Shown here: piece after piece, positions 26,121 to 33,886 of the stretch
How positions within the stretch are numbered: the stretch's first letter is position 1
How the letters are laid out: each line of letters opens with the position of its first letter
Assembly: GCF_022513565.1 (NCBI RefSeq)
Contig: NZ_JAKWBE010000049.1
Location: 1 to 36,804 of the forward strand
Direction: 5' to 3'
DNA from: Streptomyces gilvus
GTDB taxonomy: Bacteria > Actinomycetota > Actinomycetes > Streptomycetales > Streptomycetaceae
Length of the DNA: 36,804 bases
Notes under the pieces: generated by a model
Databases searched by the model: none
Told to the model about the DNA's origin: nothing
What the model saw: the letters and a program-made list of their open reading frames with translations, nothing else
Program-made: the position numbers and the translations under genes

Positions 26121-27548
26121 ATGCGCCGTTCGAAAATCGTCTGTACTCTCGGCCCCGCGGTCGACTCCCACGAAATGCTGGTCTCGATGATCGAGGCCGG
26201 AATGAACGTGGCCCGGTTCAACTTCAGCCACGGCTCCCACGCCGAGCACCAGGGGCGGTACGACCGCGTCCGTGCCGCGTCCAAGGAGACCGGGCGTCCC
26301 ATCGGCGTCCTCGCCGACCTGCAGGGCCCGAAGATCCGTCTGGAGACCTTCGCCGAGGGCCCGGTGGAGCTGGAGCGCGGTGACGAGTTCATCATCACCA
26401 CCGAGGACGTCCCGGGCGACAAGACCATCTGCGGCACGACGTACAAGGGCCTGCCCGGTGACGTCGACCGCGGCGACCAGATCCTGATCAACGACGGCAA
26501 CGTCGAGCTGAAGGTCCTGGACGTCGAGGGCCCGCGGGTGCGGACGATCGTCATCGAGGGCGGCGTCGTCTCCGACCACAAGGGCATCAACCTGCCCGGC
26601 GCCGCCGTGAACGTGCCGGCGCTCAGCGAGAAGGACGTCGAGGACCTCCGCTTCGCGCTGCGCATGGGCTGCGACATGGTCGCCCTGTCCTTCGTCCGCG
26701 ACGCCAAGGACGTGGCCGACGTCCACCGGGTGATGGACGAGGAGGGCCGCCGGGTCCCCGTCATCGCCAAGGTGGAGAAGCCGCAGGCGGTGGACAACAT
26801 GGAGGGCGTCGTGATGGCGTTCGACGCCGTCATGGTGGCCCGCGGTGACCTGGCCGTCGAGTACCCGCTCGAGAAGGTCCCCATGGTGCAGAAGCGGCTC
26901 ATCGAGCTGTGCCGCCGCAACGCCAAGCCGGTGATCGTGGCGACCCAGATGATGGAGTCGATGATCACCAACTCCCGCCCCACGCGCGCCGAGGCGTCCG
27001 ACGTGGCCAACGCGATCCTCGACGGCGCGGACGCGGTCATGCTGTCGGCGGAGTCCTCCGTGGGCGCCTATCCGGTCGAGACCGTGAAGACGATGTCGAA
27101 GATCGTCGCCGCGGCCGAGCAGGAGCTGCTCAGCAAGGGCCTGCAGCCGCTGGTGCCGGGCAAGAAGCCGCGCACCCAGGGTGGTTCGGTCGCCCGTGCC
27201 GCCTGCGAGATCGCCGACTTCCTCGGCGGCCGCGGCCTGGTGGCCTTCACCCAGTCCGGCGACACCGCCCGCCGGCTGTCCCGCTACCGCGCGCAGCAGC
27301 CCATCATCGCCTTCACCACCGACGAGAACACCCGCAACCAGCTGACCCTCAGCTGGGGCGTGGAGTCGCACGTGGTGCCGTTCGTCAACACCACCGACGA
27401 GATGGTCGACATGGTCGACGCGGAGATCGCCAAGATCAACCGCTTCAACCCGGGCGAGATCGTCATCATCACCGCCGGTTCGCCCCCCGGCGTCCCCGGC
27501 ACCACCAACATGCTCCGCGTGCACCACATCGGCGGCACGAACAACTGA
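26121..27548 (+). CDS. pyk: Pyruvate kinase
   Basis: 475 residues. It makes pyruvate and ATP from phosphoenolpyruvate. Motifs: RRSKIVCTLGPAVDSHEMLV, NVARFNFSHGSHAEH (substrate and K+ loop), VPVIAKVEKPQAVDNMEGVV (catalytic Lys), DAVMVARGDLAVEYPLEKVP, KPVIVATQMMESMITNSRPT and the C-terminal allosteric domain ending near GEIVIITAGSPPGVPGTTNM. Length is typical. It lies 95 bp after ackA with its own promoter region; a strong hairpin ends the block. Streptomyces usually have two pyk copies; which one this is cannot be decided here. Confidence 0.96.
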   Translation: MRRSKIVCTLGPAVDSHEMLVSMIEAGMNVARFNFSHGSHAEHQGRYDRVRAASKETGRPIGVLADLQGPKIRLETFAEGPVELERGDEFIITTEDVPGDKTICGTTYKGLPGDVDRGDQILINDGNVELKVLDVEGPRVRTIVIEGGVVSDHKGINLPGAAVNVPALSEKDVEDLRFALRMGCDMVALSFVRDAKDVADVHRVMDEEGRRVPVIAKVEKPQAVDNMEGVVMAFDAVMVARGDLAVEYPLEKVPMVQKRLIELCRRNAKPVIVATQMMESMITNSRPTRAEASDVANAILDGADAVMLSAESSVGAYPVETVKTMSKIVAAAEQELLSKGLQPLVPGKKPRTQGGSVARAACEIADFLGGRGLVAFTQSGDTARRLSRYRAQQPIIAFTTDENTRNQLTLSWGVESHVVPFVNTTDEMVDMVDAEIAKINRFNPGEIVIITAGSPPGVPGTTNMLRVHHIGGTNN

Positions 27549-27572
27549 CGCCGCCGAGAAGGCGGTTGTACG

Positions 27573-27613
27573 GCGCTGAGGGCGCCCCCTGGATCAGGGG
27601 GCGCCCTCAGCGC
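27573..27613. terminator. Strong bidirectional terminator after pyk
   Basis: A perfect 18-bp stem: GCGCTGAGGGCGCCCCCT (27573-27590), loop GGATC, and its exact complement at 27596-27613. It lies 24 nt after the pyk stop and 33 nt before the convergent secreted-protein gene. Confidence 0.9.
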
Positions 27614-27646
27614 TTGCGCGGCTCCCGAACGGGCCTGTGGCGGCGC

Positions 27647-28978
27647 TCAGCCGGTTCCGTCGGTCGTGTACACGTGCATCCCGGGCACGTGCAGGGTGCC
27701 GCCGAACTGGCCGGCCTGGACGACCTTGACGTTGGTGAAGTAGATCAGCGGGATGTTCAGCGGCGGCGGGTTGTCGGGGCTGAACGTGATCGGGATCAGA
27801 CCGAACAGGTTCCCGGAGATGGACTGCGTGTACATCGTGGTGTCGCCGTCGCGGATCGTGGACGTCGTGCCCTTGCCGGCCTGCACGTGGTAGGTCTTGT
27901 TCTGGCTCGTGTCCTTGACCGTCTGGTGCAGGTCACCGATGTCCGTGCCGCCCGAGATGACGTACTTCAGCACCTTCTTGACGGTGCCTCCGGCCGTCTT
28001 CACCTCGACGATGCCCTTGTAGTCGGCGCCCTTGAGCGTCAGCGAGCTGGCGTTGAGGTACCAGGGGTCGTTCGCCACCGGCACCGTGTTGTCGACACCG
28101 CTGGTGGCGTCGGTGGCGGCTTCGCAGTTCGCCGCGTCCGCGCTCGAACTCGCGCTCGGCGAGGGGCTGGCGGAGGACGTGGCCGCCTCGGCCGCCGCGG
28201 TGGCGCTGTCCGCCGCCTTGGACGCCGCGTCGGTCGTGTCCTTCACGGTGCCCTTGACCGTGTCGGTGACCTTCTTGGTGGTGTCCTTGACGGTGTCCGA
28301 GGCGCCGGCGCCCGAGGACGAGTCCTTGGTGTCACTCGCCGAGGACGACGCGGAGGGGGACGGCGTCGGGCTCGCGCTCGACGTCGAACTGCCGCTGCCA
28401 CCCGTGAAGATGCTGCCGAGCGTGTCGCCGATGGTCTCCAGCAGGCCGCCACCGCTGCTGCTGCTCGCCGACGCCGAGGGGGTGGGCGTCGACGCGGTGT
28501 CACCGGAGGAGGACTTGCTCTGCGAGGCGGACGGGGTCGGCGTGGCCTTGTCGTCGGAACCTGAATCCGACGAAGAGGTCTTGCCGGAGTCCGCGGTCGA
28601 CGAGCCCTTCGACGTGTCCGCCGAGGACGAGGCGGACGGCGAGGGCGTCGCCGTGTCGGCGGAGTCGCTCGAACTCGCCGAGGCGGAGGGCGACGGCGAG
28701 GCAGAGGAGCCGTCCAGGGCGGCGACACAGTCCTTGTAGTCGTCGGCCTTCTGGCTGTTCGACGTCGCGGTGGAGCCACCGCTGTCGGCGAGCGCCAGTG
28801 AGGACGTGAACCCCATTCCCATGATGACCGCCGTCGGCATGGCCGCCATGGCTATCGCCTTGCCGGCGGGCATGTGGAACCTGGTGAACAGCGGCTTCCT
28901 GGGGGCCGCGTGGCGCGGCCCGGTTCTCACACGGGACTCGTCCACATCAGTCCCGTGGGTCACCTCGTCAGCCGGCAC
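27647..28978 (-). CDS. Secreted Ser/Thr/Ala/Pro-rich low-complexity protein with a C-terminal globular domain
   Basis: 443 residues from GTG 28978, which has GGGAGG 4 nt upstream. A basic start is followed by a hydrophobic export segment (AIAMAAMPTAVIMGMGFTSS, then LALADSG). From ~75 to ~290 it is dominated by Ser, Ala, Thr, Asp and Pro in repeats such as SASPSPSASASSS and TPTPSAS, with a Lys/Asp/Thr helical-looking patch (DTVKDTTKKVTDTVKGTVKD). The last ~150 residues (NDPWYLNASSLTLKGADYKG, IPITFSPDNPPPLNIPLIYF, VPGMHVYTTDGTG) look globular and beta-rich. Homologues are sometimes labelled HypF; nothing here supports that. It overlaps the DUF6114 gene by 11 bp. Probably wall- or surface-associated, with an elongated stalk that could be glycosylated. 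Function unknown. Confidence 0.8.
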   Translation of the reverse strand: MPADEVTHGTDVDESRVRTGPRHAAPRKPLFTRFHMPAGKAIAMAAMPTAVIMGMGFTSSLALADSGGSTATSNSQKADDYKDCVAALDGSSASPSPSASASSSDSADTATPSPSASSSADTSKGSSTADSGKTSSSDSGSDDKATPTPSASQSKSSSGDTASTPTPSASASSSSGGGLLETIGDTLGSIFTGGSGSSTSSASPTPSPSASSSASDTKDSSSGAGASDTVKDTTKKVTDTVKGTVKDTTDAASKAADSATAAAEAATSSASPSPSASSSADAANCEAATDATSGVDNTVPVANDPWYLNASSLTLKGADYKGIVEVKTAGGTVKKVLKYVISGGTDIGDLHQTVKDTSQNKTYHVQAGKGTTSTIRDGDTTMYTQSISGNLFGLIPITFSPDNPPPLNIPLIYFTNVKVVQAGQFGGTLHVPGMHVYTTDGTG

Positions 28979-29528
28979 TGTGCCTCCCGTTCGCCCCGTT
29001 GGCCGGGCTCGTTCCTGACAGATCGTTCGGCTCACCGACCACGGGCTTGAGGATCGTGGTGTCGGAGTCCAGGGCCTGCGGGGCGTCGCCCGCTCCCGTG
29101 GTGTCCTCCTGCACCGGCTGCTCCTCCGGCGGCACGCCCGGCGCCCACGACACGGCCATGGCCCCGCCGACCAGCGCGAGCAGGAAGCCCATCAGGAAGC
29201 CGCCGAGGTTGGACACCGGGATGGAGACCAGGCCCAGCAGGATCGCCGCGACGCCCGCGAAGACCCGTACGTGCTTCTGGAACCAGAGGCTGAATCCCAG
29301 CACGACGAGCAGCACGCCGATGATCAGGGAGCCGGCCCCGCCCGTGGTGGCCATCGCCAACGTCAGATGACCGACCTGGAGATGCGCGTACGGGAAGTAC
29401 ATGATCGGCAAACCGGCGAGCAGGACGAAGAGCCCCGCCCAGAACGGCCGCGTGCCCCGCCAGGCGCGGAACTGCGCCCTCCGGCGACTGAACTGGCCGG
29501 CGGGTACGGCAGGAGTCTCGGCGCTCAT
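28968..29528 (-). CDS. DUF6114-family membrane protein
   Basis: 186 residues. A basic N terminus (RRRAQFRAWRGTRPFW) is followed by four hydrophobic segments: AGLFVLLAGLPIMYFPYA, GGAGSLIIGVLLVVLGFSLW, VFAGVAAILLGLVSIPV and LGGFLMGFLLALVGGAMAV. A Glu/Thr-rich polar tail ends it. The pattern fits DUF6114, which regularly sits next to DUF6230 genes in Streptomyces. It could help export or anchor the neighbouring secreted proteins (inference). ATG 29528 follows GGGAGCTG. It overlaps the downstream secreted-protein gene start by 11 bp and follows the DUF6230 gene by 132 bp. Confidence 0.8.
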   Translation of the reverse strand: MSAETPAVPAGQFSRRRAQFRAWRGTRPFWAGLFVLLAGLPIMYFPYAHLQVGHLTLAMATTGGAGSLIIGVLLVVLGFSLWFQKHVRVFAGVAAILLGLVSIPVSNLGGFLMGFLLALVGGAMAVSWAPGVPPEEQPVQEDTTGAGDAPQALDSDTTILKPVVGEPNDLSGTSPANGANGRHSAG

Positions 29529-29660
29529 GGAAAACAGCTCCCTGGTGCGGCTTTGCTGTGGTGATGGTGCTGTGGTGATGAGTTGTGCTGAGTGTGAAGA
29601 AGTCGGTGGAAGGTGGACGGGCGGGGGCGCCGTTCGGCTCCCCCGCCCGTCAACGAGTGC

Positions 29661-30293
29661 TCAGTAGCACTCGTGGGTGCCCGTCTGGACCGACATCTTC
29701 AGCCCGCTGAGCTTGAAGGTTCCGGCGGTGGTCGCCCACGCCGTCTGCTTCACGTTGCTCAGTGAGGCGTGCTCGGCCTGCTGCGCGAATCCGTACGGGT
29801 TCGCGGTGTCACCGCTCTTGATGCCGGGACCCTTGCTGGCGTCCTTGGCGGCCACACCGATGTCGATGTTCGTGAACGTCGCGTCGGCGGACAGATCACT
29901 GAGGTCGATGTAAAGCTTGCTGGCCTGGACCGGAGTACCGCCCCCGCCCGCCTTCAGGACCAGGCTGACGTTGCCGATGATCGGGATGTTGGGGGTGACG
30001 ACCGACTGGCACAGGTTGGTGATGCTCGCCGAGTTGAACGCCGAGACCGCGACCGGGTGGGCCGTCTTCTGCCCGTCGAGGGTGTACCCCGAGTCGATCG
30101 CTCCGTACTGCGAGAACCCGTCACCTTCGAGCTGGTCGGCCGTGACCTTGAACTCCTGGCCCGACACACTGAACGACGCGGCGAGAGCGCCCTGCGCGAG
30201 GGCGACACCTATCGCGGCCGTTGCGGCGACGCTGGGCACCATGACCACAGCGAACCGCTTCCATCTGGTCCCGCCACGCACCTGGGACTCCAT
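29661..30293 (-). CDS. DUF6230-family secreted protein
   Basis: 210 residues from ATG 30293, with an excellent ribosome site AAGGAGGA; the frame's earlier start is not needed. An export signal, RWKRFAVVMVPSVAATAAIG, then VALAQGALAASF, is followed by a ~170-residue mature domain (SVSGQEFKVTADQLEGDGFS, FNSASITNLCQSVVTPNIPI, KLYIDLSDLSADATFTNIDI, WATTAGTFKLSGLKMSVQTG) with a single pair of cysteines. Homologues are often mislabelled cholesterol esterase; no catalytic triad is visible. With the next two genes it forms a conserved surface cluster. Function unknown. Confidence 0.82.
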   Translation of the reverse strand: MESQVRGGTRWKRFAVVMVPSVAATAAIGVALAQGALAASFSVSGQEFKVTADQLEGDGFSQYGAIDSGYTLDGQKTAHPVAVSAFNSASITNLCQSVVTPNIPIIGNVSLVLKAGGGGTPVQASKLYIDLSDLSADATFTNIDIGVAAKDASKGPGIKSGDTANPYGFAQQAEHASLSNVKQTAWATTAGTFKLSGLKMSVQTGTHECY

Positions 30294-30670
30294 ATTTCCT
30301 CCTTCTCGGACGTACATCTCCTGGTCCCGGCGGCCCCCAGTCGGCGGCTCGTCCGGGCAGGGATGGGAGAAGTGCTACGTCCTCGGGAAGGGGAGCGCCC
30401 GTACTCGGAGGCGCGAACCGCGCACCGATCACCGGCGATCACCCCCGAGCGACAACCACTGGTCGCGCCTGACACGCATCACGCACAACCTTGCTGGACA
30501 GGCTTCGCCGAGTGGACGAAGACCCCCCTGCCCAAGAGCCGACGCACCCTGGCGCCGTCTCTGCTCGGTGGGGACCCAGGAACTCCCGCGTCCCGACCGG
30601 CTGTCGGGGTACGGGAATGGACCGAGCGTCGCCGATCGTGGTGCATTCTCGCCGCCCGCACAAGGGGCTT

Positions 30671-30688
30671 CGTTACTGGGTAGTAACG
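30671..30688. promoter_or_regulatory. Dyad CGTTACT-GGGT-AGTAACG
   Basis: A perfect 7-4-7 inverted repeat upstream of the DUF6230 operon. Its core, TTACT...AGTAA, recurs at 30803-30815. Palindromes of this size and spacing are typical of dimeric repressors such as TetR or GntR types. The regulator is not identified. Confidence 0.5.
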
Positions 30689-30802
30689 GCCGGATAACCG
30701 AAGCACGACCCAGAGGTCTCGGGTGGCGACGGAGGGTGCTGCAGGGGGGCGGTACAAAACTATTGATCGTTGGACAGAATCCGACAGATCAACGCCCGTA
30801 AC

Positions 30803-30815
30803 TTACTCGTAGTAA
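30803..30815. promoter_or_regulatory. Second dyad TTACT-CGT-AGTAA
   Basis: A perfect 5-3-5 inverted repeat, 130 bp from the similar one at 30671-30688. The spacer is one base shorter. It lies in the AT-rich part of the intergenic region, next to the nested hairpin at 30818-30855. Confidence 0.45.
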
Positions 30816-30817
30816 CA

Positions 30818-30855
30818 GCGGCCGCGATTACCAAGATTTGGTAAAGCGCGGCCGC
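30818..30855. terminator. Nested hairpin downstream of the cnoX-like gene
   Basis: The outer arms GCGGCCGCG (30818-30826) and CGCGGCCGC (30847-30855) enclose an inner dyad ACCAA-GAT-TTGGT (30830-30842). It lies 62 nt past the stop of the leftward cnoX-like gene, so a terminator is the simplest reading. The inner dyad alone could be a protein-binding site. Confidence 0.5.
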
Positions 30856-30917
30856 ACTGACGTTCCGTCGGCAAATCTTTCACTCCGGCATCACATGCCG
30901 TGGTGTTTAGCGACTGG

Positions 30918-31898
30918 TCAGAACAGCGCCCGCGCGAGCGCCCTCCGGGCCGTCGCCACACGCGGATCATCCGCCCCTACGACCTCGAACAGCTCCAGCA
31001 GTCGCAGACGCACCGTGTCCCGGTCGTCACCCGCCGTGCGCCGGACGGTGTCGATGAGCCGCCCGAAGGCGTCCTCCACATGACCGCCGACCAGGTCCAG
31101 GTCCGCCGCGGCGATCTGCGCGTGGACGTCGGCCGGCTTCTCGGCCGCGTCCCTGCGCGCCTGTTGCGGGTCGAGACCCTGCACCCGCTGGAGCAACTCG
31201 GCCTGCGCGAGCCCCAGTTTGGCCTCCGGGTTGCCGGGGTCGTCGCTCAGCACGTTCTTGTAGGCCTGGATGGCGCCGCCCAAGTCCCCCGAGTCCAGGG
31301 CGCGTACGGCGGCCTCGAGCAGGGCGTCGTACGGCCCCACCGGCACCGCCTCGGCGCTCACGGGGGCGCCGCCCGGCTCGGCGTCGGGGTCGACCGTCAG
31401 GCCCGTGAGGCCGAAGCGCTGCTCGGCGACCTGCACCAGCTGGTCCAGGGTCTGCCGGATCTGCGCCTCGCCCGCGGCCCCCTGGAAGAGCGGCAGCGCC
31501 TGGCTGGCGACGACCGCGAACACCGCGGGGATCCCCTGGATGCCGAACTGCTGCATCAGCATCTGGTTGGCGTCGACGTCGATCTTGGCGAGCAGGAAGC
31601 GCCCGTCGTACTCGACCGCCAGCCGCTCCAGGACGGGGCTCAACTGCTTGCAGGGCTCGCACCACTCGGCCCAGAAGTCGATGACGACGGGCACCTCGGT
31701 GGACCGCTGCAGGACGTCGCGCTCGAAGGAGGCCTCGTCGACGTCGATCACCAGATCGGCCGGAGAGACGGCTCCGGTGCCGCCGCCCTGCCGGGCGGCC
31801 TCGGCGCGCGCCTGCTCCGCCTTGGCCTTGGCCTCCTGGGCCGCCTTCACCGCGGCGAGGTCGACGACTCCGCTCATGGACATGTTCCGTGGCTGCAT
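30918..31898 (-). CDS. CnoX-like thioredoxin-TPR protein (co-chaperedoxin family)
   Basis: 326 residues from ATG 31898, which has GGAGG 9 nt upstream. A basic/Ala-rich helix (AAVKAAQEAKAKAEQARAEA) is followed by a thioredoxin domain (~50-165) with active site WAEWCEPCK (CEPC, Cys80 and Cys83), cis-Pro IQGIPAVFAV, and a C-terminal TPR-like helical array (YDALLEAAVRALDSGDLGGA, IQAYKNVLSDDPGNPEAKLG). In E. coli the CnoX/YbbN relative holds and redox-protects clients for GroEL; actinobacterial versions keep a CxxC. The gene is monocistronic here. Cytoplasmic. The chaperone role is by family analogy only. Confidence 0.88.
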   Translation of the reverse strand: MQPRNMSMSGVVDLAAVKAAQEAKAKAEQARAEAARQGGGTGAVSPADLVIDVDEASFERDVLQRSTEVPVVIDFWAEWCEPCKQLSPVLERLAVEYDGRFLLAKIDVDANQMLMQQFGIQGIPAVFAVVASQALPLFQGAAGEAQIRQTLDQLVQVAEQRFGLTGLTVDPDAEPGGAPVSAEAVPVGPYDALLEAAVRALDSGDLGGAIQAYKNVLSDDPGNPEAKLGLAQAELLQRVQGLDPQQARRDAAEKPADVHAQIAAADLDLVGGHVEDAFGRLIDTVRRTAGDDRDTVRLRLLELFEVVGADDPRVATARRALARALF

Positions 31899-32006
31899 GC
31901 GTCTATCCTCCCCCGTCCGCGCGTGTGAATGAAAAGCGCCGTGAAAGCCGGTCGAACTCGCGTGTGGTCGGCGCCGGGTCCCCACCCCGCGCCACGCCCG
32001 TGGTTT

Positions 32007-32023
32007 CGCTACGAGTCGTAGCG
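32007..32023. promoter_or_regulatory. Perfect 17-bp palindrome between the cnoX-like gene and tetR
   Basis: CGCTACGA-G-TCGTAGCG. It lies 84 bp before the tetR ATG and 108 bp before the cnoX-like gene ATG in a shared 208-bp control region. The size and symmetry fit a TetR autoregulatory operator; the divergent gene may also be a target. Inferred. Confidence 0.6.
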
Positions 32024-32106
32024 TAATGGCACCGGGTGCCTCCCGGGTACCACCCCTCGGTGATCTCCCTCACGGCATCACAAGAACCGCCGGTTATGGT
32101 CGGGGC

Positions 32107-32784
32107 ATGCAGAGCCGCACCCCCACCCCCCGCGCCTCGGGACGCCCGCGCAGCGCCGAGGCGGACGCCGCGATCCTCGCGGCCACCCGGGAGGCGCTGG
32201 TGGAGCTGGGCTGGTCCAAGCTCACCCTGGGAGACGTCGCGACCCGGGCCGGGGTCGCGAAGACGACCCTCTACCGCCGCTGGGCGGGCAAGAACGAACT
32301 GGTCGTCGACGCGGTCGCCGAGCTCTTCGACGAGCTGCGCCTGCCCGACCGCGGCAGCCTCGCCGCCGACATCGAGGGCGTGGTGCTGCAGTTCGCGGCG
32401 ATCCTGGACCGCCCCGAGGCCAAGAGCGGCCTGATGGCGGCGATCGCGGAGTCCACTCGGGACGACGCCCTGCGCGAGCGCATCCGGGACTCCATCGTCG
32501 ACCGGCAGAAGTGCCTGGTCCTGGAGGGCCGCGCCCGCGCCCAGCGACGCGGCGAACTGGCCCCGGAGCCGGATCCGACGGAGTCGGCCCGCACGGCCGA
32601 CCTGATCTTCGACGTGGTGGCGGGCGCGGTGGTCCACCGCACCCTGGTCAGCGGCCGTCCGGCGGACGCGGAGTGGGTACGCGCCTTCACCGCCCTGCTC
32701 CTGGGCGGTCTCGGAGCGGACGCCGGGGGCCGGCCTCAGGACGACGGGCCGGCCGGCGGGGCTCCGCTCACCGCGTCGTCGTAG
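32107..32784 (+). CDS. TetR-family transcriptional regulator
   Basis: 225 residues from ATG 32107. N-terminal HTH: SAEADAAILAATREALVELG, WSKLTLGDVATRAGVAKTTL and YRRWAGKNELVVDAVAELFD. The C-terminal ligand domain resembles TetR_C_16/AcrR types (GLMAAIAESTRDDALRERIR, LIFDVVAGAVVHRTLVSGRP). A TATGGT box at 32095-32100 lies 6 nt before the ATG and there is no ribosome site, so a leaderless mRNA is likely; the -35 is weak. Its 3' end overlaps the convergent protease gene by 49 bp. The likely operator is the palindrome at 32007-32023. Ligand unknown. Confidence 0.9.
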   Translation: MQSRTPTPRASGRPRSAEADAAILAATREALVELGWSKLTLGDVATRAGVAKTTLYRRWAGKNELVVDAVAELFDELRLPDRGSLAADIEGVVLQFAAILDRPEAKSGLMAAIAESTRDDALRERIRDSIVDRQKCLVLEGRARAQRRGELAPEPDPTESARTADLIFDVVAGAVVHRTLVSGRPADAEWVRAFTALLLGGLGADAGGRPQDDGPAGGAPLTASS

Positions 32785-33710
32785 AGGGCCCGGACCTTGT
32801 CGCCGAAGTAGGCGCTGTAGGAGATCTCGGGGGTGTTGCCGCCGGTGTGGTAGCCGCCGACGATGCCGACCACCGCCCAGCCGCCCGACCACGGCACCAG
32901 CATCGGCCCGCCGCTGGTGCCGTCCACGAACGCCTTGCAGGCGATGCGCAGATAGCTGCCCGGGTCGGCGGGGTCGTCGCTGTCCCAGCGGGTGGTCCAG
33001 CTCCAGCACTCCAGCGGCTTCTCGGCGCCCCCCGGGTAACCGATCATCCGCACCGGGGCGTGCCGGTATCCGGTGCCGGTCAACAGCCGCACCGCGCCGC
33101 CGGTCGCGTCCTCCAGGGACAGGCCGTTCTGGTTGGGCTCGGTGACGGCGAAGCCGACGTCGTACTCCGCGCCCGCGTCCTCGCCCAGGTCGTAGTACTG
33201 CTGGGGGACGTAGACGCCGTTGGCGCGGACCGGGAAGACACCGAACGGCTTCAGCCCGTCGTGGTACTGCGGCACGAAGGCGAGGTTGCGGCGCTGGGAG
33301 CTGCCCGAATAGCTGCGCAGACAGTGGCCCGCGCTGAGCACCAGGTCGTGTCCGGGGCTGTGCACCACCGAGCCGCTGCAGGTGCGGCCGGTGCCGGTGG
33401 GGTCGGTCCAGAAGAAGGTGCCGGCCTGGGGTATGCCGTCGAAGCTGCGGCTGGCCGGGACGTACTCGCCGGGCCGGGAGCCGTCCACCTTGGCGGAGAC
33501 GGTCTGCGCGTCGTCGTCGGCGGTGTCGCTGGGCAGCGCGGCCACCAGCCGCTCCGCGGTCCAGTAGGCGTCGAGCCGCTCGGCCACCGGGTTCGGCGAG
33601 GGCGGCCCCGCGTGGGCGGAGGCGAGCGGGGCGAACCACGCGCAGGGCAGCAGGGCCGCCGCGATCGCGAGGGCACCCTTGACGGCCCTTGGTCTGAACA
33701 GCCTACGCAC
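32736..33710 (-). CDS. Secreted trypsin-like (S1/V8-type) serine protease
   Basis: 324 residues from GTG 33710 with AGGGGA upstream. A signal peptide with a twin Arg start (RRLFRPRAVKGALAIAAALL, cleavage near ASAHA, residue ~34) leads to a short pro-region and a protease domain. Catalytic triad: His129 (VLSAGHCL), Asp184 (AEYDVGF), Ser266 (DGTSGGPM). Likely disulphides are Cys111-Cys130 and Cys235-Cys258. The fold matches the glutamyl-endopeptidase-like secreted proteases common in Streptomyces; cleavage specificity cannot be read. Its end overlaps the convergent tetR by 49 bp. It acts outside the cell. Confidence 0.9.
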   Translation of the reverse strand: MRRLFRPRAVKGALAIAAALLPCAWFAPLASAHAGPPSPNPVAERLDAYWTAERLVAALPSDTADDDAQTVSAKVDGSRPGEYVPASRSFDGIPQAGTFFWTDPTGTGRTCSGSVVHSPGHDLVLSAGHCLRSYSGSSQRRNLAFVPQYHDGLKPFGVFPVRANGVYVPQQYYDLGEDAGAEYDVGFAVTEPNQNGLSLEDATGGAVRLLTGTGYRHAPVRMIGYPGGAEKPLECWSWTTRWDSDDPADPGSYLRIACKAFVDGTSGGPMLVPWSGGWAVVGIVGGYHTGGNTPEISYSAYFGDKVRALYDDAVSGAPPAGPSS

Positions 33711-33795
33711 CGTCAGGTCCCCTAGCGGTCGGCACAGTCGACGGTGCTGATGTTATGCGTGGGGTTGACGGCGGAGAAGAAGGCGAATCGATTCA

Positions 33796-33811
33796 CCCCG
33801 CCTGGGCGGGG
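33796..33811 (-). terminator. Hairpin between the mutase and protease genes
   Basis: A perfect 7-bp GC stem, CCCCGCC (33796-33802) and GGCGGGG (33805-33811), has a 2-nt loop in the primary pairing; some opening of the loop is expected. It lies 76 nt past the icmA stop and 86 nt before the protease start, same strand. Confidence 0.5.
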
Positions 33812-33886
33812 CTCCTGCGGGGCACTTGAAACGTGGCGGCCAGGAGTGGGCGGCCCAGGAATGAGCGGCCGCAAACGCGGTGGGGC

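Larger units (their letters stand above)
30294..30917. other. 624-bp gene-free stretch between the DUF6230 and cnoX-like genes
   Basis: No ORF here has Streptomyces codon bias or a ribosome site. The right half (about 30755-30890) is unusually AT-rich. It holds two related dyads (30671-30688 and 30803-30815) and a nested hairpin (30818-30855), described separately. It should include the promoter for the DUF6230 operon (leftward) and the 3' end of the cnoX-like transcript. The length and dyads suggest the operon is tightly controlled. Confidence 0.7.

Noticed and set aside
27647..28978. HypF-type hydrogenase maturation protein
   Set aside because: There is an export signal, no acylphosphatase or zinc-finger motif, and a Ser/Thr-rich stalk; the label used in some annotations is not supported.
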